Below, piece after piece: positions 14,579 through 20,921 of a stretch of 22,248 nt of DNA. The stretch spans positions 1 through 22,248 of the forward strand of contig JACMLA010000792.1 in NCBI GenBank assembly GCA_014379815.1, in the 5' to 3' direction. The DNA comes from Bryobacteraceae bacterium. GTDB lineage: Bacteria; Acidobacteriota; Terriglobia; Bryobacterales; Bryobacteraceae. The notes beneath the pieces were generated by a model. That model was not told the origin of the DNA. It searched no databases and was given only the letters and a program-made list of their open reading frames with translations. The position numbers and the translations under genes are program-made. The stretch's first letter is position 1. Each line of letters opens with the position of its first letter.

Positions 14579-14959
14579 TCAGAGTTTTTGAGCGCCGTCT
14601 AGCTTTGATAAGTTCCGGTCGAAAGTTCCGAAAGGAAGATGTCCTGACCGACGGGCCAACTCAAGCATGAGGCAGTCTGAGAACCCGAGTCCCGGTCTCA
14701 AGCGGAAGAGTTCGAGCGCCAGTCCGACGGCTTCTGGCTCTTGCAATGCGAGGTCGCGATGCTCGGTTAACATTTCGACTGCCCTGGCGAGATCCGCAGC
14801 ACCCATCTCGTAGACAGTAGAGAGTACCCAGGTAGCTTCCGCAAGAGCCAAAACGGAAACCCACGCGCCGGGCCCAACAAAACTCTCGGCCGCCGCAACC
14901 TGAGTCGGATCATCCCGAGCAATCAAACGGACCAGTACGTTGGTGTCAATCGCGCGCAT
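14579..14959 (-). CDS. vapC: VapC-type PIN-domain toxin ribonuclease
   Basis: A 126-residue PIN domain, the metal-dependent RNase toxin of VapBC modules. VapC proteins typically cut tRNA or rRNA. The four acidic residues of the active site are visible: D5 in AIDTNVLVR, E41 in LALAEATW, D95 in GFSDCLML, and D114 in TFDRNL. I chose the ATG at 14959, directly before the diagnostic MRAIDTN; a longer frame from 15034 adds 25 residues that lie inside the antitoxin gene and have no PIN homology. It overlaps the antitoxin gene by 14 bp, the usual translational coupling of antitoxin and toxin. It is convergent with the NfrB-like gene, 29 bp away. All catalytic residues are intact, so the toxin is probably active. 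Confidence 0.9.
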   Translation of the reverse strand: MRAIDTNVLVRLIARDDPTQVAAAESFVGPGAWVSVLALAEATWVLSTVYEMGAADLARAVEMLTEHRDLALQEPEAVGLALELFRLRPGLGFSDCLMLELARRSGHLPFGTFDRNLSKLDGAQKL

Positions 14960-15209
14960 TGCGCTTTCGAACGTAGGTCCGGATAGCTTCTTTGAGTTGA
15001 TCGACGGTTTTCGTCTCGAAAAGTCGCTTGCCAAACACCGCTTGATGGATATCCTCCGAACTGAAGCGACCAGCTCGGCGAATGATGACCTTATCGCCCT
15101 CGTCAGCCCATTCCAACATGGAGCCGGGGCCTACACCGAGTTTGCGGCGAACAGCTGCGGGAACAGAAACTTGCCCTTGTGCCGTGACTTTCGATCGTAC
15201 AATGGCCAT
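14946..15209 (-). CDS. vapB: VapB-type antitoxin, AbrB/MazE fold (SpoVT-AbrB domain)
   Basis: An 87-residue antitoxin. Residues 4-45 are an AbrB-type swapped-hairpin DNA-binding domain: VTAQGQVSVPAAVRRKLGV then GDKVIIRRAG. The C-terminal half (about 46-87, charged and helical) should wrap and inhibit the PIN toxin. In this family the antitoxin, alone or with toxin, represses its own operon. A 7-2-7 palindrome lies 7 bp upstream of the start and is a good operator candidate. The gene precedes vapC with a 14-bp overlap. Confidence 0.9.
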   Translation of the reverse strand: MAIVRSKVTAQGQVSVPAAVRRKLGVGPGSMLEWADEGDKVIIRRAGRFSSEDIHQAVFGKRLFETKTVDQLKEAIRTYVRKRNARD

Positions 15210-15215
15210 GGCTTA

Positions 15216-15231
15216 CATTACCACGGTAATG
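15216..15231. promoter_or_regulatory. Putative VapB operator palindrome
   Basis: CATTACC-AC-GGTAATG is a perfect 7-bp inverted repeat with a 2-bp centre, lying 7 bp upstream of the antitoxin start. AbrB-fold antitoxins bind short palindromes overlapping their own promoters, so autoregulation is likely. No convincing -10/-35 pair could be fixed around it. Confidence 0.55.
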
Positions 15232-15449
15232 GCCGGGATATTCTCTTTATCTTTGGTCCTGCCCGTTGAACAGCATGAGCATTGTGGTAAGGAAGTTTGT
15301 GTCGGCAATCGTGCGGAAGGCACTCGTACAGCACGTTCACGCTATGCTGGCGAGAAGAGATTCCGGGGCCTCTTCAAGTGCCTGAACTGGCGTCTCACGC
15401 GTCACGGTACCATTCCGACCATTCAGCCATCGATCTGAGATTCTGAAGC
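15232..15449. other. Intergenic region between vapBC and the ankyrin gene
   Basis: 218 bp between divergent genes. It holds only a weak 36-codon frame (15275-15385, plus strand, arginine/valine-rich, no Shine-Dalgarno site), which I do not call as a gene. It should contain the promoter of the ankyrin gene, but no clear -10/-35 pair is visible. It may be degraded sequence. Confidence 0.4.
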
Positions 15450-16193
15450 GTGAGATCCAGTACCTTAGAGCGCTGGCTGCCAGACATCTGGGCTGCGCCA
15501 GAACGATGGCTGGCCGCAATCATCTCCTCCGGTGAATCAGAACTGGCGCTAGACCTCCTACGAGCACATCCTCACCTCATCCATGCACGCCTCTCCGGAA
15601 ATCGGACAGCGCTTCTTCAGGCAGCCTACTGCGGCAAGCAGGAACTTGTCGCCCAGCTCGTCGAGCTTGGGGCGAAGCTGGACTTAATCGGCACCGTGGC
15701 TTTAGACAGGCTCGAAGAGGTGGAGACCATGTTGCGCGACAACCCTGAATGGATCAGGAAACATTCTTCGGAAGGTCTGGGAGTGCTGCACGTAGCGAGC
15801 CGACATGCAAGCGTCGCTATGCTCTCGCTGTTGCTAACTGCAGGTGCCGGCATCGATACACGCGACAACAAGGCTGGAGTCACACCCCTGTTCATGGTCG
15901 GAGATCAAAACCTGGCTAATGCGGAATTCCTGATACAGCGGGGAGCCGACATCGAGGCACGGAGCAAAGACGGGTTTACTGTCCTGCACCGTGCCGCCAC
16001 TTACGGGCAGCGAAACTTAGTGGAACTCCTGCTGCTTTACCGAGTGCAGATCGATGCCCAGACCCGAGCCCGTCAAACGGCTTGGGCCTTCGCCGTTAAG
16101 AGCAAAAACTTCTTAATCGCCGACCTTCTGAGTTCCGCTAAGACGTCACCGAACTACCTGACTGGGTCGGCGGCTTTGGGGGGAGCAAAATAA
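15450..16193 (+). CDS. Ankyrin-repeat protein
   Basis: A 247-residue protein made almost wholly of ankyrin-like helix pairs: about residues 29-79 (DLLRAHPHLIHARLSG, then TALLQAAYCGKQELVAQLVELGA), 109-136 (LGVLHVASRHASVAMLSLLLTAGA), 143-170 and 176-205 (FTVLHRAATYGQRNLVELLL), plus a capping repeat (210-230). Ankyrin proteins bind other proteins; no catalytic domain or signal peptide is seen, so a cytosolic binding role is inferred with an unknown partner. The start is GTG at 15450 with only a weak GAAG upstream. Its last 40 bp overlap the convergent NTF2-like gene. It stands alone, between a toxin-antitoxin module and the aroC-argJ operon. Confidence 0.85.
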   Translation: MRSSTLERWLPDIWAAPERWLAAIISSGESELALDLLRAHPHLIHARLSGNRTALLQAAYCGKQELVAQLVELGAKLDLIGTVALDRLEEVETMLRDNPEWIRKHSSEGLGVLHVASRHASVAMLSLLLTAGAGIDTRDNKAGVTPLFMVGDQNLANAEFLIQRGADIEARSKDGFTVLHRAATYGQRNLVELLLLYRVQIDAQTRARQTAWAFAVKSKNFLIADLLSSAKTSPNYLTGSAALGGAK

Positions 16194-16585
16194 GACGAGG
16201 GCTCGAGGGCCACCAGTCGTGTCTTTTTCCACTTGATTCTTACGGTTCCCCGGCGGCGTTCCACTACCATCGCCGTAGCGCGACTGCGGATCTCCATGTA
16301 CCAGTCAAGCTCGGCTTCGCCCTTCGATGCCGACAGCACCTCGACCGAAGAGGTGACTTCAGCCTGAGCAATTAATGCGGCTACGTTGGCCCGGATCTCC
16401 GCACGGTTTTCCAGGTCTCGTGGCAAGGATTGCGCGAATCCGTCAGGATCGCTATTCGCCAGGGCCGTGGCGAGTGGTGTGACTACGTCGAGCGCGTCAG
16501 TGCGATCGTCCGCCCAGGCCGTCAGCGCGACTACATGGGCGGCGACATGGAGGACAGCAAACGCGAAGAAACCGCGCCGGGTCAC
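16154..16585 (-). CDS. Exported NTF2/SnoaL-like protein of unknown function
   Basis: A 143-residue protein with an N-terminal signal peptide (residues 1-25, hydrophobic stretch FFAFAVLHVAAHVVALTAWA, likely cut after AWA). The rest has the size and helix-helix-strand pattern of a SnoaL/NTF2 cone (VTPLATALANSDPDGFAQSL, then VTSSVEVLSA and ELDWYMEIRSR). The fold call is inference; no catalytic residues can be assigned. The start is GTG at 16585, which shares GTGA with the argJ stop (4-bp overlap), so translation is probably coupled to argJ. It is the last gene of the operon and overlaps the convergent ankyrin gene by 40 bp. A periplasmic product at the end of a cytosolic biosynthesis operon is odd. 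Confidence 0.75.
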   Translation of the reverse strand: MTRRGFFAFAVLHVAAHVVALTAWADDRTDALDVVTPLATALANSDPDGFAQSLPRDLENRAEIRANVAALIAQAEVTSSVEVLSASKGEAELDWYMEIRSRATAMVVERRRGTVRIKWKKTRLVALEPSSYFAPPKAADPVR

Positions 16586-17760
16586 GAACGATAGTTGCCG
16601 TTAATGCGGATGTAGTTCTCGGTGAAGTCGCAGGTCCAGAACCGGGTCTCGCCCTTGCCGTCACCCTTTAGCTCGACCCGGATCAGGCATTCGCGGTCGT
16701 CCAGTTTCGTCTTCAAACTGGCTTCATCGAAATCAGCGGCCATACCGTTGCTGCAAACGTGAACACCCTGCATGTAGATATCGATCTTGTTCGGGTCGAA
16801 GTCCACGCCAGCCTGTCCTGCTGCGGAAAGTACCCGGCCCCAGTTAGGATCCGATCCCGCCACTGCCGTTTTCACGAGTGGGGAATTCGCGATGCTGCGC
16901 GCGATTTTGGTTGCCGCTTCTTCATCGGACGCGCCCACCACACGAATGGTAATCAGCTTGGTTGCGCCCTCGCCATCGCGCGCGATCTGCTCGGCAAGAT
17001 CTTCCATCAGCAGACACAATGACTCTTCCATGGTCCTCCGCTCCCGTTCCGAAGGACGGATATTGGAAGCGCCGTTCGCCATCAGGACCACGATGTCGTT
17101 TGTCGAGGTATCGCCATCCACGGACAAACGGTTGTAACTCATTTCCACGGCGCGCACCAGCATCTGCCGCAGGTGAATCGGCGAGATTGCAGCATCGGTC
17201 ATCACAAACCCGAGGGTCGTCGCCAGATTGGGCTGAATCATTCCGGAACCCTTGGTCATCCCAGCGATCACAATCTCCCCAGCCTTCAAAGCTACTTCGG
17301 CGTGGGCGAGTTTTGGCTGGGTATCGGTGGTCAGCATGGAATGCGCCACGTCCGGGTAATGGCTCTCGAGAAGATCCTCAAAGAGCCGCGGTACAGCATC
17401 CACAATCAGCGAGCTATCAAGTTCCACGCCTATGACTCCTGTGGACGCGGGCAGGATCTGGGCGACAGGAACCTTCAGTTGCTTCGCGACGGCACGGCAG
17501 GAAGCCAGTGCCACTTCCTCGCCATTGCGCGTTGCGCAGTTGGCATTTCCGGCATTGACCAGGATTGCACTGACACGACCGCGTGAAGCACGCAAGTGCT
17601 GTTTCGCAATTCGTATTGGTGCGGCCTGCACCCGGTTGGTTGTAAACACCGCAGCAGCGGATGCCGGCTGATCTGATACGATCAACCCGAGATCCTCACG
17701 GCTGTCCTTCCGAATGCCTGCGTAGGTGGCTGCGAATCGGTAGCCCAGCGGAAATTTCAA
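16582..17760 (-). CDS. argJ: ArgJ, bifunctional ornithine acetyltransferase / N-acetylglutamate synthase
   Basis: A 392-residue arginine biosynthesis enzyme. It moves the acetyl group from N-acetylornithine to glutamate, and in bifunctional forms also makes N-acetylglutamate from acetyl-CoA. ArgJ cleaves itself at an A-T bond: the KGSGMIQPNLATTLGF segment is present, with the predicted nucleophile T181 at the new N-terminus of the beta chain. NAGNAN, RLSVDGDTSTND and GSDPNWGR are further family signatures. The start is TTG at 17760, where TTGA overlaps the fmt stop. The open frame extends 52 codons upstream within fmt, but that part has no ArgJ homology, and homologues begin near this point with G-(Y/F)-x-F-x-(A/G). 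Length is normal (390-410). Translation is probably coupled to fmt. Confidence 0.95.
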   Translation of the reverse strand: MKFPLGYRFAATYAGIRKDSREDLGLIVSDQPASAAAVFTTNRVQAAPIRIAKQHLRASRGRVSAILVNAGNANCATRNGEEVALASCRAVAKQLKVPVAQILPASTGVIGVELDSSLIVDAVPRLFEDLLESHYPDVAHSMLTTDTQPKLAHAEVALKAGEIVIAGMTKGSGMIQPNLATTLGFVMTDAAISPIHLRQMLVRAVEMSYNRLSVDGDTSTNDIVVLMANGASNIRPSERERRTMEESLCLLMEDLAEQIARDGEGATKLITIRVVGASDEEAATKIARSIANSPLVKTAVAGSDPNWGRVLSAAGQAGVDFDPNKIDIYMQGVHVCSNGMAADFDEASLKTKLDDRECLIRVELKGDGKGETRFWTCDFTENYIRINGNYRS

Positions 17761-18698
17761 GTCTCGTGTTCTCCCAGCTTTTCGTTTTGCGTGAGCCGCT
17801 GGCCATTCTGGAACGCTTCCGCAGATACGCGTTTGCGCCCTTCCAGTTGCAGCTCTTCGATTTCCAGGGTTGTTCCGTGGCCGCACGCAACCAGCAAACG
17901 CCGGTCCTCGCTCCAAACGGACCCGGGGAACCCCAAACTTATATGATTAGCAGGTTTTGCCTTCCAAATGTGAAGTATCTGCCCACGGAAAGTTGTGGAA
18001 GTACCAGGCCACGGTAAGAAACCCCGACACCGGTTGACAATCTCCAGCGAAAGCATGTCCCATCGAATTTCACCATCCTCTTTACGAAGGATCGGTGCCA
18101 GCGTAGCCTCTGCATCGTTTTGCGGCTCCCGACGGATCGTGCCCGACTCCATTTGGTCGAGCGCGGCGATCAACAGACGAGCTCCCATAACCGCCAGGCG
18201 AGAGCCGAGCTGCAGAGCATTTTCCTCTGGACCAATCTCCGTTTCTTCCCTGCCCAGCATGTCGCCCGTGTCCAGACCCGCATCGATCAGCATCGTGGTT
18301 ACGCCTGTGACGGTCTCACCGCGGGCTATTGCCCACTGGATCGGAGCGGCACCCCGGTACTTCGGCAGCAGCGAAGCGTGTACATTGACAATTCCATGTG
18401 TCGGCAAGTCGATAATGGCTTGCGGAATGATCTGCCCATAGCCCACGACCACAACTACGCCGGCTCCCAACTGCTGCAGGATCTCCACGTTTTCCGGCCT
18501 GCGAATGCGAACCGGCTGCGATACTGGCAACCCGGATCGAACTGCGGCTTCTTTTATTGGCGAGAACTGCACCACATGTCCGCGACCTTTGGGGCGATCC
18601 GGTTGCGTGTACACGGATAGAACGTCATGACCAGCTGCAATCAAGGCTTCCAGCGACGGCACCGCAAAAGCCGGTGTGCCCATGAAAACGACCCGCAC
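17757..18698 (-). CDS. fmt: Fmt, methionyl-tRNA formyltransferase
   Basis: A 313-residue enzyme that formylates the initiator Met-tRNA using 10-formyl-tetrahydrofolate. The N-terminal formyltransferase domain (1 to about 180) has MGTPAFAVPSLEAL and the catalytic triad N105, H107 and D143 (HGIVNVHASLLPKYRGAAPI and AGLDTGDM), positions matching E. coli N106, H108 and D144 with a one-residue shift. The C-terminal OB-like tRNA-binding domain (about 205-310) follows, with the RGFLPWPG loop. It sits 10 bp after def, the common def-fmt pairing of bacterial translation genes, and overlaps argJ by 4 bp. Confidence 0.97.
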   Translation of the reverse strand: MRVVFMGTPAFAVPSLEALIAAGHDVLSVYTQPDRPKGRGHVVQFSPIKEAAVRSGLPVSQPVRIRRPENVEILQQLGAGVVVVVGYGQIIPQAIIDLPTHGIVNVHASLLPKYRGAAPIQWAIARGETVTGVTTMLIDAGLDTGDMLGREETEIGPEENALQLGSRLAVMGARLLIAALDQMESGTIRREPQNDAEATLAPILRKEDGEIRWDMLSLEIVNRCRGFLPWPGTSTTFRGQILHIWKAKPANHISLGFPGSVWSEDRRLLVACGHGTTLEIEELQLEGRKRVSAEAFQNGQRLTQNEKLGEHET

Positions 18699-18708
18699 GG
18701 CCGGGAGA

Positions 18709-19224
18709 TTAGCTCCACTCGCCGGCTTTGGCCAGCTTCCGGATTTTTCGTTTGATCAGATCACGCTTCAGCACACTGATGTGGCTGATGTACAGGCGTC
18801 CGTTCAGGTGGTCCGTTTCATGCTGAAACGCGCGGGCCAGTAACTCCTCGCCGGTCATTTCGAACCAGTCGCCCTTCGCGTCCTGAGCCTTCACCGTCAC
18901 TCTCTTCCCGCGAGTCACGTTCTCTCTGAAACCGGGAACACTCAAACAGCCCTCTTCACCGTTTTGCATGCCCTCGATACGAGTGACTTCCGGATTAATC
19001 AGGACGATTTTCTCTTCCGGGCGCTCGCCATTAGAACAATCTATGACCGCAATCCTTTGTGAAATTCCGATCTGCGGTGCAGCCAGACCGACGCCTCTGG
19101 CCGCATACATGGATTCAAACATGTCCTCGAGCAGTTTATGCAGCTCCGGTGTGTCGAATTTTGTGACTGCAGCAGCAGCGTTTTCCAGCACGGGATCCCC
19201 GTACTTCACGATAGAAAAGATCAT
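18709..19224 (-). CDS. def: Def, peptide deformylase
   Basis: A 171-residue metalloenzyme that removes the formyl group from new proteins. All three signature motifs are intact: GVGLAAPQ (44-51), EGCLS (91-95, metal ligand C93) and QHETDH (134-139, ligands H135 and H139, catalytic E136). Length fits type 1 deformylases. It lies 7 bp after aroC and 10 bp before fmt, so it is co-transcribed. An ATG start at 19224 begins the conserved I-V-K-Y-G-D-P-V-L segment. Confidence 0.97.
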   Translation of the reverse strand: MIFSIVKYGDPVLENAAAAVTKFDTPELHKLLEDMFESMYAARGVGLAAPQIGISQRIAVIDCSNGERPEEKIVLINPEVTRIEGMQNGEEGCLSVPGFRENVTRGKRVTVKAQDAKGDWFEMTGEELLARAFQHETDHLNGRLYISHISVLKRDLIKRKIRKLAKAGEWS

Positions 19225-19231
19225 CTTTCGT

Positions 19232-20398
19232 TCAATATTCCCGGACCTGCTGCAAGTAAGACTGGTAATTCCGCTTCGTTTCTCCGAGCGAATCGCCGCC
19301 GAATTTTTCCAGCATAGCCTGTGCCAGCACCAGAGCGGTCATCGCTTCGCCAATTACCCCGGCAGCTGGAATTACCGCTACGTCCGAGCGTTCGTATGCC
19401 GCAAGCGCAGGCTCCCGGGTCAGTAGATCCACCGACTCAAGAGGTTTCCGCAGAGTGGAAATCGGCTTCAGGAATCCCCGCAGCAGAACGTCCTGTCCGT
19501 TCGTAATGCCACCTTCCAGTCCCCCCGCCCGGTTGGCACCACGGAAAAAAGCGCTGTCCTCGCGGTTGTAGTGAATCGTGTCCTGCACCTTCGATCCGAA
19601 GGCCATCGCGCCATCCTCAGCAAACCCGATCTCCACGCCCTTTACCGCCTGAATCGAGACAATCGCCTGAGCAAGTTTGCCATCCAGCCGGGTATCCCAC
19701 GCAATGTGGGAGCCCAGACCGGGTGGCAGTCCGCGGGCCACTACTTCGAAGATCCCACCAACCGTGTCCCCTGTTCTGTACGCCTCGTCGATAACGGTCT
19801 TCATCCTCTGCTCCGCTTCTGCGTCGACACAGTTCAGAAGCACCTCATTCCGAAGTGACAACGCAACCAGTTCTTCCCAGACAGCGGCACGTCCCAGTCG
19901 TTCCCGACCCACCCCTATGACGTGACTGAGTACCTCTACCTGGAACTCGTGCAGAAACGCGCGGGCGAGAGCGCCCAGTGCAACCCGTGCGGCTGTTTCG
20001 CGCGCGCTTGCCCGCTCCAGAATGTAACGGCCGTCGCGATAGTTGTACTTGATTCCGCCAGGCAGATCCGCGTGACCTGGACGAGGCCTTGTGAGTGGTT
20101 TTTGTTTCCCTTCATCACCGCCTTCGACTGGCAGAACTTCGGTCCAGTTCTTCCAGTCGGCATTGCGGATGATGACGGCTATGGGAGATCCGATAGTCTG
20201 TGAGTGCCGGACGCCGCTCACGATTTCGACCGCGTCTGTCTCGATCTTCATCCGGCCGCCGCGACCAAAACCCTGTTGGCGGCGCCACAGTTCGCGATTT
20301 ATTTTTTCTACCGAAATTGGAACCCCGGCCGGAAGGCCTGTCAGCGTCGCGACAAGGCACTCGCCGTGCGATTCTCCCGCAGTCTCAAAACGCAGCAT
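19232..20398 (-). CDS. aroC: AroC, chorismate synthase
   Basis: A 388-residue FMN-dependent enzyme converting EPSP to chorismate, the last step of the shikimate pathway. It has the three standard signatures: GESHGECLVATLTGLPAGV at the N-terminus, the RPGHADLPGGIKYNYRDGR and RASARETAARVA region in the middle, and the late RAGGLEGGITNGQ segment with its FMN and substrate contacts. Length fits the family (about 360-400). The ATG at 20398 has no good Shine-Dalgarno site. A candidate promoter (20410-20439) and a strong inverted repeat (20440-20461) lie just upstream. It probably leads the aroC-def-fmt-argJ run or follows the small HTH-like gene. Confidence 0.97.
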   Translation of the reverse strand: MLRFETAGESHGECLVATLTGLPAGVPISVEKINRELWRRQQGFGRGGRMKIETDAVEIVSGVRHSQTIGSPIAVIIRNADWKNWTEVLPVEGGDEGKQKPLTRPRPGHADLPGGIKYNYRDGRYILERASARETAARVALGALARAFLHEFQVEVLSHVIGVGRERLGRAAVWEELVALSLRNEVLLNCVDAEAEQRMKTVIDEAYRTGDTVGGIFEVVARGLPPGLGSHIAWDTRLDGKLAQAIVSIQAVKGVEIGFAEDGAMAFGSKVQDTIHYNREDSAFFRGANRAGGLEGGITNGQDVLLRGFLKPISTLRKPLESVDLLTREPALAAYERSDVAVIPAAGVIGEAMTALVLAQAMLEKFGGDSLGETKRNYQSYLQQVREY

Positions 20399-20409
20399 CC
20401 CGAAGTTGT

Positions 20410-20439
20410 ATCGTAACAGCCAGAGACGCGTGTTGTCAC
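20410..20439 (-). promoter_or_regulatory. Possible promoter for aroC
   Basis: On the minus strand, GTGACA (20439 to 20434) and TACGAT (20415 to 20410) are 18 bp apart and each resembles a sigma-70 box. The start site would fall about 5 nt before the aroC ATG, giving an almost leaderless message, consistent with the lack of a Shine-Dalgarno site. The matches are imperfect and could be chance. Confidence 0.25.
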
Positions 20440-20461
20440 GGAATTGGCTCCAGCCAATTCC
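20440..20461. repeat. Perfect 10-2-10 inverted repeat upstream of aroC
   Basis: GGAATTGGCT (20440-20449) and AGCCAATTCC (20452-20461) are exact complements with a 2-base centre. It starts 6 bp after the stop of the small HTH-like gene and abuts the candidate -35 box of aroC. No T-run follows on the minus strand, so an operator or an mRNA stability/processing hairpin is likelier than an intrinsic terminator. Confidence 0.7.
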
Positions 20462-20466
20462 TGCGT

Positions 20467-20793
20467 TTACTGCAGCCGGGCACGGTTGCGCTCACTGCCC
20501 ACCAGCTCCTCAAAAATGGCCAGAACCTGTTTGCGGTAGTGGTACACGCGCTTCAAATTGTCCCGAAAACTGGGCTCAAACCGGGGTGCTTTCATCCACT
20601 TCTGAAGCAGTGGTTTCGGAATGTCGATATCTTTGCGAAGCGCTTCCACGGAGTGTCCACGCAGAAAGAGTCCATAGAACATCGCGGCTTCCCTTTGGGA
20701 CGCCAGCGGATCGAAGTCGTCTCTGAGTTGCTGATTCCTCACCAAGCACCGCGTAAAAAGAGAAGTATAAATACGTTCGCCACCAGGCTGCAA
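20467..20793 (-). CDS. Small conserved protein, HTH-like, unknown function
   Basis: A 108-residue basic protein that looks all-helical. The stretch GHSVEALRKDIDIPKPLLQKWMKAP (about residues 46-70) has the spacing of a helix-turn-helix (E-x-L-x-x-D-I-x-I-P-x-x-L-L-x-x-W), so nucleic-acid binding is inferred. No metal-binding or catalytic motif is seen. It resembles small proteins I associate with Acidobacteriota beside aroC, but no family name can be given. The start is TTG at 20793, the only canonical start before the conserved IYTSLFTRCLVRN segment; a GGAG lies about 15 nt upstream, rather far. It is divergent from hrpB and 68 bp upstream of aroC, with a perfect inverted repeat between. It could be a local regulator of the aroC operon. 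Confidence 0.72.
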   Translation of the reverse strand: MQPGGERIYTSLFTRCLVRNQQLRDDFDPLASQREAAMFYGLFLRGHSVEALRKDIDIPKPLLQKWMKAPRFEPSFRDNLKRVYHYRKQVLAIFEELVGSERNRARLQ

Positions 20794-20921
20794 GCGGGAA
20801 CCGTAGCTCCGCTGCCTGAAGGGACCAAAAAACTACCAACGGTCCGGGGTGGGATCTGTGTATTGGACGACATGACCGCGGCAGGAGTTTCAGAACGTAC
20901 AATCAGGTCATTCGCGCTGCT

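Noticed and set aside
14960..15034. 25-codon N-terminal extension of vapC
   Set aside because: It lies inside the antitoxin gene; PIN toxins start directly at the M-x-x-I-D-T-N motif.
15275..15385. 36-codon plus-strand frame between vapBC and the ankyrin gene
   Set aside because: It has no Shine-Dalgarno site, a basic low-information composition and no recognisable motif; too weak to call a gene.
17761..17916. 52-codon N-terminal extension of argJ
   Set aside because: It lies inside fmt in another frame and has no ArgJ homology. TTG at 17760 with a TTGA overlap is the better start.
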